A DNA stretch of 5,577 nt. Origin: Pontiella sp. Its GTDB lineage: Bacteria > Verrucomicrobiota > Kiritimatiellia > Kiritimatiellales > Pontiellaceae. Positions 1-5,577 of the stretch are shown here, piece by piece. Below the pieces are notes generated by a model, which was not told the DNA's origin, ran no database searches, and saw only the letters and a program-made list of their open reading frames with translations. The stretch is from contig JAOZSZ010000107.1 in the NCBI GenBank assembly GCA_029939385.1, positions 1-5,577 on the forward strand, in the 5' to 3' direction. How positions within the stretch are numbered: position 1 is the stretch's first letter; every line of letters begins with the position of its first letter. Made by a program: the position numbers and the translations under genes.

Positions 1-1335
1 GTACTGATTGATCAACTTTTTGAGCGGAACGAATTTGCTGATTATTGGGCATTGAAGTGGTGCGATCTGTTGCGCGTTAAAGCTGAATTTCCAAGCAACC
101 TTTGGCCCAACGCGGTGCAGGCTTATCACCGCTGGATACGGACCGCTCTATACAATAATATGCCCTACGATCAGTTTGTTCGTGAACTGCTCACCTCTAA
201 TGGAAGCAACTTCCGAGTTGCTCCGGTCAATTTTTATCGTGCAGTGCCGAATCGCGAAGGCGAAGAAATTGCTCAAATCGTGGCACGGACCTTTATGGGA
301 ATGCGTACGGATGGGTGGGATCGGGATCAGGTGCTGGGTATGGCGGCTTTTTTCGGCAATGTGGGCTATAAAAAAACAGCGGAATGGAAAGAAGAGATTG
401 TCTATTTCGATCCCACAAAGCAGTTCCTTCATCCCGAAACAAAGAAGCTGATTGTTCCTCGGTATCCTTATGGTGGTGATGCTGTGTTTTCGGCCGACCA
501 AGATCCTCGAGTGGTCTTCACCGATTGGCTGGTCGATAGTGAGATTTTTACCCAATGTATCGTGAATCGTGTTTGGTATTGGTTGTTAGGCCGAGGCCTT
601 GTCCACGAACCGGATGATTTTCGCGCCGGGAATCTTTCTCAGAATCAACAACTATTAAGCTTTCTGGCTCAGGAGCTTGTGGAAAGCAATTATGACTTGC
701 GGCATATTTACCGCATAATCCTTAATTCTAAGATCTATCAACTCTCCTCTATTCATAATAAAGACAATCTCTCTGATGAGGCCAACTTCTCGCACTACTT
801 TGTTCGCCGGCTCGGTGCCGAGGTTCTTATTGATGCCATTTGTCAAATCACGCACACCACCGAATCGTACTCTAGTGCCATCCCTGAACCGTTCACTTGG
901 ATTCCGGAAAATCAACGCTCCATCATGATTGCCGACGGCAGCATTACTAGTCCGTTCCTTGATCTCTTCGGTCGTCCGCCGCGCGACTCCGGCTATGAAT
1001 CTGAGCGCAATAATACTCCATCGAGTTCACAAAAGCTTCATCTACTGAATTCTTCGCATATCCAGAAAAAGATTCTTAACAATAAACAACTGCTCGGCAT
1101 CTATAATCCACAGCCCTTCAAGCGACAAAAAAATAGAAAGCCGAAGGTTGCCTTCAAAACCACCGAAGAAACGGTGGAAGAAATGTATCTCACCATTTTG
1201 TCGCGTTATCCCACTTCTTTTGAAATGAAGGTAGCCCTTGCCTATTTCCGCGAAGGCGGAAAGAAGCATCATGATGCTTCTGTCGATATGGTTTGGGCCT
1301 TACTCAATACCAAGGAATTTATCTATAGGCATTAG
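1..1335 (+). CDS. DUF1549/DUF1553 (PSCyt2/PSD1) domain protein, 5'-truncated by window edge
   Basis: Frame 1 is open from base 1 and encodes 444 residues before the TAG stop. The reading frame is already inside a conserved block at the edge (DYWALKWCDLLRVK, residues about 14-27), so the TTG at 52 is not the real start. Residues 1 to about 118 match the DUF1549 (PSCyt2) pattern: HRWIR, PYDQFVREL, then FMGMR...GMAAFF. Residues about 168-444 match DUF1553 (PSD1): DPR..FTDWL, IVNRVWYWLLGRGLV, DDFRAGN, YDLRHIYRIILNS..YQLSS, HYFVRRLGAEVLIDAI, FGRPPRDSGYESER (from residue 323), LHLLNSSHI, and the terminal WALLNTKEF. Full-length relatives are usually about 700-1100 residues and often begin with a signal peptide and a PSCyt1 heme domain; that part is off the window. 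Unusually, the CxxCH-like motif often found between the FxGxR and AAFF blocks is absent, and no CxxC occurs in the visible part. It is the first visible gene of an operon with DUF1501 and PPC genes. Molecular function is unknown; extracytoplasmic location is inferred from the family. The family assignment is firm. Confidence 0.93.
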   Translation, partial: VLIDQLFERNEFADYWALKWCDLLRVKAEFPSNLWPNAVQAYHRWIRTALYNNMPYDQFVRELLTSNGSNFRVAPVNFYRAVPNREGEEIAQIVARTFMGMRTDGWDRDQVLGMAAFFGNVGYKKTAEWKEEIVYFDPTKQFLHPETKKLIVPRYPYGGDAVFSADQDPRVVFTDWLVDSEIFTQCIVNRVWYWLLGRGLVHEPDDFRAGNLSQNQQLLSFLAQELVESNYDLRHIYRIILNSKIYQLSSIHNKDNLSDEANFSHYFVRRLGAEVLIDAICQITHTTESYSSAIPEPFTWIPENQRSIMIADGSITSPFLDLFGRPPRDSGYESERNNTPSSSQKLHLLNSSHIQKKILNNKQLLGIYNPQPFKRQKNRKPKVAFKTTEETVEEMYLTILSRYPTSFEMKVALAYFREGGKKHHDASVDMVWALLNTKEFIYRH

Positions 1336-1342
1336 ATCGAAC

Positions 1343-1347
1343 GGAGG
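1343..1347 (+). promoter_or_regulatory. Shine-Dalgarno site of the DUF1501 gene
   Basis: GGAGG lies in the 18-base gap after the DUF1549/DUF1553 stop, with a 6-base spacer to the ATG at 1354. It is the strongest ribosome-binding site in the window and fixes the start of the DUF1501 gene, which also places the twin-arginine motif at residues 15-16 as expected. No promoter-like sequence is visible in this short gap, so the gene is read as part of the upstream transcript. Confidence 0.8.
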
Positions 1348-1353
1348 CGGTAT

Positions 1354-2688
1354 ATGAAGATACAAAGCCAATTGAAGGTATGGGGCGGTTTGACGCGGCG
1401 AGATATGCTTCGTTACAGTGCGGCGGGTATCGGTGGGCTTGCCTTCGGTGCTTCGCAGGCCTCAGCAATTAAGCCCGGAAAGGCGAAAGCGGTCATTCAA
1501 ATATGGATGTGGGGCGGCCCTTCACATCTCGACACATTTGATCCTAAGCCCAGTGCCGGAGCCGATTATTGCGGGCCATACACGGCACCGATTTCGACCA
1601 ATGTGGATGGGATTCAAATTTGTCAGGCGCTTCCGCTTCTCGCGCAACAGGCGGATAAATATAGTATTATTCGGAGCATGACCCATGGCGTGAATGGGCA
1701 TGAAACGGCATCCTATATAACTCAGACGGGTCGCCCGTCGGGGACGGGCGATGTCTTTCCGTGTGCGGGCGCGGTGGTTTCGCGCTTTAAGGGCATCGAT
1801 GCCGGCTATAAAGGACTGATTCCTCCTTATATTGTACTGACGAAACCGCAGGGTCGCTTCTCTGAATCGGGATTCATGGGGTTGCGCTACAAACCATTCG
1901 CCACGGGTGGAAAGCCCAATGCTCCTGTTTTTACGGTAGAAGGAATTATTCAGCAGGGAATTACCGAGGCGCGACAACGCGATCGCCGTCAGTTACTCCA
2001 TAATCTGGAAACTTATGCGGGTAAGATGAAGGGAAATGCTTCATTTGAAAAAATGGATCGTTGTGAAGAGCAAGCCTACGAACTTATTTTGGGTGATGCC
2101 GGAAAAGTTTTTGATGTAAAAGAAGAGGATCCTAAGCTTCGCGAGCGCTATGGGAAAAGTGATTTTGGTGCATCTTGTTTGATTGCCCGCCGGTTGGTGG
2201 AGCAGGGCGTTCCCTATGTCACGATCAACTATGGCGGTTGGGATACGCATAAGAAGCACTTTGATATTATGAAAACCAAACTGCCCGAGATGGATCGCGG
2301 GTTCTCGACTCTTTTGGAGGATCTTGCCAGCCGCGGGCTACTCGAGAGTACGATTGTTTGGTGGGGCGGTGAATTTGGTCGTGGACCGAAAATCCAGAAG
2401 GAAGCTCCATGGAATGGCGGGCGTGGTCACTATGGCGAATGCTTTAGTCATGTGATCGCAGGCGGCGGGTTCCAAGGGGGGCAAGTGATTGGTGCAACCA
2501 ATGAAAAAGGAATGGAAGTAGTTGATCGTCCCGTTTATCCATGGGACTTGCTCGGTAGTATGTATGAGCAACTGGGTATTGATACCACGGCGCAACTGCC
2601 TCATCCGCAAGGGCTTGACGTACGGGTCAGTCCAACCGAGGCGGATGGCGTAACGATAGGCGGGCGATTACGGGAAATTATGTCATGA
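1354..2688 (+). CDS. DUF1501 family protein, Tat-exported, alkaline-phosphatase-like fold
   Basis: The 444-residue protein is complete and of normal length for DUF1501. It starts with a twin-arginine signal: LTRRDMLR at residues 13-20, a glycine/alanine-rich hydrophobic stretch (21-35), and a likely cleavage after A36-S37-A38. Tat export implies that it folds, possibly with a cofactor, before crossing the membrane. Conserved DUF1501 blocks follow: WMWGGPSHLDTFDPKP (51-66), SMTHGVNGHETA, IPPYIVL, GGWDTH (294-299), EFGRGPKI (340-347), GGRGHYGECFSHVIAGGG (from 355), GGQVIGATNEKG, RPVYPWDLLGSMYEQLGID, and LPHPQG. The family is related to the alkaline phosphatase/sulfatase superfamily, in which Asp and His residues bind metal. 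The commoner family forms EFGRTP and GRDHW are replaced here by EFGRGP and GRGHY, so hydrolytic activity should not be assumed. Substrate unknown. It sits between a PSCyt2/PSD1 gene and a PPC-domain gene, a recurring PVC arrangement. A sulfatase proper is unlikely because there is no C-x-P-S-R signature. Confidence 0.95.
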   Translation: MKIQSQLKVWGGLTRRDMLRYSAAGIGGLAFGASQASAIKPGKAKAVIQIWMWGGPSHLDTFDPKPSAGADYCGPYTAPISTNVDGIQICQALPLLAQQADKYSIIRSMTHGVNGHETASYITQTGRPSGTGDVFPCAGAVVSRFKGIDAGYKGLIPPYIVLTKPQGRFSESGFMGLRYKPFATGGKPNAPVFTVEGIIQQGITEARQRDRRQLLHNLETYAGKMKGNASFEKMDRCEEQAYELILGDAGKVFDVKEEDPKLRERYGKSDFGASCLIARRLVEQGVPYVTINYGGWDTHKKHFDIMKTKLPEMDRGFSTLLEDLASRGLLESTIVWWGGEFGRGPKIQKEAPWNGGRGHYGECFSHVIAGGGFQGGQVIGATNEKGMEVVDRPVYPWDLLGSMYEQLGIDTTAQLPHPQGLDVRVSPTEADGVTIGGRLREIMS

Positions 2689-4988
2689 AACTGATCTGTA
2701 AAATGCTGATCATTTTATTCTTTGCAGGATTAGCCTCAGCAGAACCTCCGCATATTGGCTATGCCTATCCTGCGGGTGGACAACAAGGAACCACGTTTCG
2801 TGTGATGATCGGGGGTCAATATCTGCAGGGTTCCTCCAAGGTCTTTGTGAACGGCGAAGGGGTTAGAGTTAATATCGTTAAGCATACCGTAAAGTATGAA
2901 TCAAAACGTTTGCGGCAGATCTTTCGGAATATAGAAAATGCACAGGCAACTATAAAGGGCAAGGAAGGGTCGGAACTTGAAAAACTTCGCCGAAGGATTA
3001 TGCAATCCGAACAACAGTTGGCCATTGCTGAGCTCCCGGAAGGAGTCGATATAACCCATAAAAAAGCGGTAATGAATGCGTATCGATTTAATATAAAGAA
3101 GCAGTTTAATCCGCAATTGGCAGATCGGTTACGTGTTGATATTACGATTGATCAGAATGCTCCGATCGGTGAGCGTGAGCTTCGTGTTGACACCCCTAAA
3201 GGCTTATCCAATCCCCTCTACTTTCAAGTCGGAATGCTTCCCGAAGTGCAGGAAGTTGAGCCCAATGATGATCACATGATTCCGTCCCTTCAAGAGATCC
3301 TAGTGCCTTCGATCATTAATGGACAAATTAGTCCGGGTGATATTGACCACTTTCGATTTAAGGCTCAAAAGGGACAGTCTATTGTTGTGGACGTGAGTGC
3401 GCGAAAGATTATTCCATATTTGGCTGATGCTGTACCCGGCTGGTTTCAAGCTGTGGTGGCACTTTATGATGAAGAGGGCCGTGAAGTTGCCTATCAGGAT
3501 GACTACAAATTTAATCCCGACCCCGTCCTTTTCTTTGACGTTCCAAAAAATGGAATCTATACGCTCTCCATTAAGGATGCGATCTATCGAGGTCGCGAGG
3601 ATTTTGTCTATCGCATCGCCGTTGGCGAACTCCCCTTTATTACCAGCATCTTTCCGCTGGGTGCGGAGCAGGGAAAGGATGTGGATATTACACTCACTGG
3701 AAAAAACTTACCCAAAATGCGGCTGGTCGGAAGGCTTCCGAATGCGGGGCGTGAAGTACGCAATGTGTCGGTAAATAAATCGGGTTATCGTTCTAATCAA
3801 ATGCCCTTTGCTATTAGTGAAACAAAGGAGGTTTTTGAGGTTGAACCCAATAATTCTATGGAAGAGGCGCAGTCCATCCTTCAACCCCTCACGATCAATG
3901 GCCGCATTCAACAAGTAGGTGATGTTGATATATTTAGCTTTCACGGGAGAAAAGGGGACTCAATTTCCGTGGAGGTCATTGCCCGTCGGCTTAATTCGCC
4001 GCTCGATTCGGTAGTTTCTCTTATCGGTCCGGGGCTCAAAATCCCCATTCGAGTGGATGACTATGTGGATAGTTCGGGGCATCTCTTTCTGGGTTCGGGG
4101 CTCATTACGCATCATGCCGATTCGTATCTGCTTCATAAGTTTTCTGATACAGGAACCTATTATGTGAAGATTGGTGACACCCAGTCCAAAGGAGGGAACG
4201 ACTATAGCTATCGCTTAAATATCCGTCCCGCCATTCCCGATTTCAAACTTCGTATGGAGCCTTCGGGGATACATCTTGCGCCCGGAGGAACCGTTGCTTT
4301 TACCGTGCGCGCGCTTCGTTTAGATGGATTTAATGAAAGGATTGAGCTCGAAGCTAAAGACTTGCCGAGTGGCTTTGAAATGAGCAGAGCTGTTATTCCT
4401 TCAGGAAGCGATACAACACGTTTTACCATCACTGCGCCAAAAGAGATTCTCAAGAAGGTTATTAGTCCAGAAATTACGGGCAGGGCCATGGTGGATGGAA
4501 CGTCCGTCATTCGCGTAGCTCTTCCTGTTGATGATACCATGCAGGCCTTTCTTTATCGTCACCTTGTTCCTGCTCAAGAATTAGCACTTGCTTTAGTATC
4601 CGAACTGACGTCACTCAGTTTTGAGGTAAAGGTTCCTCATGCAGGAGTGGTTGAACTTCCTGTTGGAGAAGAAATAACACTTTATGTGAAGGGCCACTTT
4701 CAGAAGGGAATTATGGGGGCAAAGCTTAAATTAGATCACCCGCCTGAAGGGATTAGCGTCGTCAAGAGTTGGGTGGGTCGAAAAAAGACCCCAGGAAAAA
4801 CGGCTAGCGGAAAACCGAAATATGAGAAAGGTATGGCGACGGGACAGATCACTCTAAAAGCTGAAGAGCCGCTCCGCCCTGGGTTTAAAACGAGTCTTGT
4901 GGTTGTGGCGGAAGTGAAAAAAGGAAGGGAAATCATTCTCTACACCGCTCCAGCCATTCCAATTAAGATCATTAAATCCAAAAATTAA
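2685..4988 (+). CDS. Large secreted protein with two TIG-like/PPC modules
   Basis: The 767-residue protein is complete. It begins with a Sec signal peptide (hydrophobic residues 7-16; probable cleavage after A17-S18-A19). Mature residues about 21-45 (PPHIGYAYPAGGQQGTTF) look like an IPT/TIG-type beta domain. A charged, probably helical segment at about 68-125 is rich in Lys, Glu, Arg and Gln and interrupts it before GERELRVDTPKGLSNPLYF. A first PPC domain follows, with VEPNDD at 191-196 and GDIDHFRF at 218-225. A second TIG-like start (LPFITSIFPLGAEQGK, from 316) leads to a second PPC domain, with VEPNNS at 386-391 and GDVDIFSF at 412-419. The rest is beta-rich Ig-like sequence with the family block YRHLVPAQEL (624-633) and a Lys-rich C-terminal domain. 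No catalytic motif is visible; the PPC name comes from its occurrence beside peptidases, not from activity. A structural, binding or scaffolding role outside the cytoplasm is inferred. The ATG overlaps the DUF1501 stop by four bases (ATGA), with only a weak GGGAA upstream, so translational coupling is likely. Confidence 0.93.
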   Translation: MKLICKMLIILFFAGLASAEPPHIGYAYPAGGQQGTTFRVMIGGQYLQGSSKVFVNGEGVRVNIVKHTVKYESKRLRQIFRNIENAQATIKGKEGSELEKLRRRIMQSEQQLAIAELPEGVDITHKKAVMNAYRFNIKKQFNPQLADRLRVDITIDQNAPIGERELRVDTPKGLSNPLYFQVGMLPEVQEVEPNDDHMIPSLQEILVPSIINGQISPGDIDHFRFKAQKGQSIVVDVSARKIIPYLADAVPGWFQAVVALYDEEGREVAYQDDYKFNPDPVLFFDVPKNGIYTLSIKDAIYRGREDFVYRIAVGELPFITSIFPLGAEQGKDVDITLTGKNLPKMRLVGRLPNAGREVRNVSVNKSGYRSNQMPFAISETKEVFEVEPNNSMEEAQSILQPLTINGRIQQVGDVDIFSFHGRKGDSISVEVIARRLNSPLDSVVSLIGPGLKIPIRVDDYVDSSGHLFLGSGLITHHADSYLLHKFSDTGTYYVKIGDTQSKGGNDYSYRLNIRPAIPDFKLRMEPSGIHLAPGGTVAFTVRALRLDGFNERIELEAKDLPSGFEMSRAVIPSGSDTTRFTITAPKEILKKVISPEITGRAMVDGTSVIRVALPVDDTMQAFLYRHLVPAQELALALVSELTSLSFEVKVPHAGVVELPVGEEITLYVKGHFQKGIMGAKLKLDHPPEGISVVKSWVGRKKTPGKTASGKPKYEKGMATGQITLKAEEPLRPGFKTSLVVVAEVKKGREIILYTAPAIPIKIIKSKN

Positions 4989-5017
4989 GAGGGCTTCTAG
5001 CGGGAAGGAGTCGGTCG

Positions 5018-5047
5018 AAAAAAAGCCCCGTTTCTGAGGGCTTTTTT
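5018..5047. terminator. Bidirectional intrinsic terminator between convergent transcripts
   Basis: An inverted repeat pairs AAAAAAGCCC (5019-5028) with GGGCTTTTTT (5038-5047) around a 9-base loop. Read on the plus strand, a GC stem is followed by a run of six T; read on the minus strand, the complement of the A run (5018-5024) gives seven T. It lies 29 bases after the PPC-gene stop and only 5 bases beyond the 3' CCA of the minus-strand tRNA, so one hairpin can end both transcripts. The GC core is short (four pairs), so the efficiency in each direction is uncertain. Confidence 0.85.
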
Positions 5048-5052
5048 AAATT

Positions 5053-5128
5053 TGGTGGAGGATAACGGAGTCGAACCGTCGACCTTTTGACTGCCAGTCA
5101 AACGCTCTACCAACTGAGCTAATCCCCC
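5053..5128 (-). tRNA. tRNA-Ala, anticodon GGC
   Basis: On the minus strand 76 bases fold as a standard cloverleaf. The acceptor stem GGGGGAT pairs with ATCCTCC and includes a G3:U70 wobble, the hallmark identity element of tRNA-Ala. The D arm is GCTC/GAGC with loop AGTTGGTA. The anticodon stem TTTGA/TCAAA encloses loop CTGGCAG, so the anticodon is GGC (reads GCC and GCU alanine codons). The variable loop is AGGTC. The T stem GACGG/CCGTT has one G-U pair and the T loop is TTCGACT. Discriminator A73 is present and CCA is encoded in the DNA (5055 down to 5053). The gene is transcribed toward the PPC operon, has its own promoter upstream, and is followed at once by the shared terminator. Both anticodon and G3:U70 agree on alanine; a glycine reading (GCC) would need a shifted loop. 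Confidence 0.97.
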
Positions 5129-5142
5129 GCAAAAGGACGGAC

Positions 5143-5172
5143 TTTATAGACCGCCGATTAGTGAGCTGTCAA
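5143..5172 (-). promoter_or_regulatory. Sigma70-type promoter of the tRNA-Ala gene
   Basis: Read on the minus strand, a perfect TTGACA -35 box (5172-5167) is followed by an 18-base spacer and a TATAAA -10 box (5148-5143, five of six consensus). Transcription would start near 5136, leaving a leader of about 8 bases before the tRNA 5' end at 5128. The bases after the -10 box (GTCCGTCC) are GC-rich, as in stringently controlled stable-RNA promoters of well-studied bacteria. The 21 bases upstream of the -35 box (5173-5193) contain only three G/C and could act as an UP element. The growth-rate control is inferred by analogy. Confidence 0.8.
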
Positions 5173-5217
5173 TATAGATTCTTGATTTTAAAAGAGAAGA
5201 AAGCAGCGGGGTTCTGG

Positions 5218-5577
5218 TTAATGCTTTTTTAGGTTCAATTCATTTTGGATGTTTTCCGGACGAAGAAAATACTCCGTCTTTCCAGAAAGAATGATGGCAT
5301 ACGTGGAGTGAATGTCTTTAAGCACTACGCCGGAATCAAGTTTCATTCCGGGGGTAACCACTTTGTTATTGATAATGGCGACTTTATTGCTGCCGCTTAA
5401 GCCGATTCCGGTAATGACAAAGGTTTTTGAGACGCCGTTAACTTTTAGTGTGTCGGGTAACGTTTCTGGTGTTTCGGACTGGGATGCCGTCGTTTCCTGT
5501 AGTGCTTCCGGTTGTGGGTCGTTACAACCTATAAAAAGAAGAGATATTCCTATAATAAAAACTGCATTTTTTAATGT
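5218..5577 (-). CDS. Small lipoprotein with GspB/PilP-like periplasmic domain, 5'-truncated by window edge
   Basis: The minus-strand frame is open from the right edge (5577) to a TAA at 5220-5218 and gives 119 residues; the start codon is just outside. The visible N-terminus is the tail of a lipoprotein signal: a Lys at residue 3, a hydrophobic stretch from about residue 5, and a lipobox-like LLFIGC ending at Cys18. Asn and Asp follow the Cys; absence of Asp at +2 favours the outer membrane under the E. coli rule. A Glu/Thr/Pro/Ser-rich linker (about 19-43) precedes a compact domain with FVITGIGLSG (53-62), KVAIINNKVVTPGMKL (65-80) and GKTEYFLRP (99-107). The order 'xINNKVVxxGxxLDxGVVLxxIxxxxxxLxxxGxxxxF' resembles the C-terminal domain of T2SS GspB and the periplasmic homology regions of GspC/PilP. 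That similarity is judged by eye. It implies a part in a secretion or type IV pilus-like assembly. The signal length suggests that only one to a few codons are missing. It is a real gene: frame, lipobox and domain are consistent. Confidence 0.8.
   Translation of the reverse strand, partial: TLKNAVFIIGISLLFIGCNDPQPEALQETTASQSETPETLPDTLKVNGVSKTFVITGIGLSGSNKVAIINNKVVTPGMKLDSGVVLKDIHSTYAIILSGKTEYFLRPENIQNELNLKKH

Noticed and set aside
148..555. 135-codon minus-strand open frame
   Set aside because: It lies wholly antisense to the conserved DUF1549/DUF1553 coding region, has no recognisable domain or start signal, and is a shadow of that gene's codon pattern.
52..1335. Complete gene starting at the TTG at position 52
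   Set aside because: The frame is open to base 1 and the residues before it (FADYWA) belong to the conserved DUF1549 block, so the gene is truncated by the window, not started at 52.
1522..1977. 151-codon minus-strand open frame
   Set aside because: Antisense to DUF1501; Arg-rich, low-complexity composition typical of a shadow frame; no conserved motif.
1354..2688. Sulfatase annotation for the DUF1501 gene
   Set aside because: The alkaline-phosphatase-like motifs are of the DUF1501 type and the sulfatase C/S-x-P-x-R active-site signature is absent.
3397..3774. 125-codon plus-strand open frame inside the PPC gene
   Set aside because: Overlaps the conserved PPC region in another frame and shows no domain; the PPC frame is clearly the coding one.
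2685..4988. Peptidase annotation based on PPC domains
   Set aside because: PPC domains accompany peptidases in other proteins but no protease catalytic motif (GTSMA, HExxH or similar) is present here.
5053..5128. tRNA-Gly (GCC) reading of the tRNA
   Set aside because: Placing the 7-base anticodon loop between the TTTGA/TCAAA stem gives GGC at 34-36, and G3:U70 in the acceptor stem supports alanine.
1..5577. CRISPR array, insertion sequence, integron or phage remnants
   Set aside because: No short regularly spaced repeats, no transposase or integrase-like frame, and no terminal inverted repeats were seen; the tRNA is intact with no attachment-site duplication visible.

Overview
The window looks like a piece of a chromosome from the Planctomycetes-Verrucomicrobia-Lentisphaerae/Kiritimatiellae (PVC) group. 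The evidence is a tight three-gene run of protein families that are greatly expanded there: a DUF1549/DUF1553 (PSCyt2/PSD1) protein, a twin-arginine-exported DUF1501 protein, and a large secreted protein with PPC (pre-peptidase C-terminal) domains. Base composition is moderate, roughly half G+C by eye. Together with the sequence style this fits Verrucomicrobiota, Kiritimatiellota or Lentisphaerota better than high-GC planctomycetes, but the genus cannot be read from this window.

Layout. Positions 1-1335 (+) hold the 3' part of the DUF1549/DUF1553 gene, which is open at the left edge, so its true start lies outside the window. After an 18-base gap with a clear Shine-Dalgarno, 1354-2688 (+) encodes the DUF1501 protein. 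Its stop overlaps the start of the PPC-domain gene (2685-4988, +) in an ATGA junction, so translation is probably coupled. A hairpin at about 5018-5047 has an A-tract on one side and a T-tract on the other. It can terminate this operon and also the convergent transcript coming from the right. On the minus strand lie a complete tRNA-Ala(GGC) with encoded CCA (5128 to 5053), its own near-consensus sigma70-type promoter (about 5172 to 5143), and the 3' part of a small lipoprotein gene (5577 to 5218) whose C-terminal half resembles the periplasmic domain of GspB/PilP-type secretion or pilus accessory proteins.

How the genes may work together. All three operon products look exported: DUF1501 has a Tat signal, the PPC protein has a Sec signal, and PSCyt2/PSD1 proteins are usually exported although this start is not visible. 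The family trio recurs as a neighbourhood in PVC bacteria and is biochemically uncharacterised. A surface or periplasmic complex or pathway is an inference. Two features set this copy apart. The DUF1549 part has no CxxCH-type motif where many relatives carry one, and the DUF1501 part reads EFGRGPK...GRGHY where the commoner form is EFGRTPK...GRDHW. These may mark a coherent subfamily with altered metal or heme dependence. No CRISPR array, insertion sequence, phage gene or defence module was seen.
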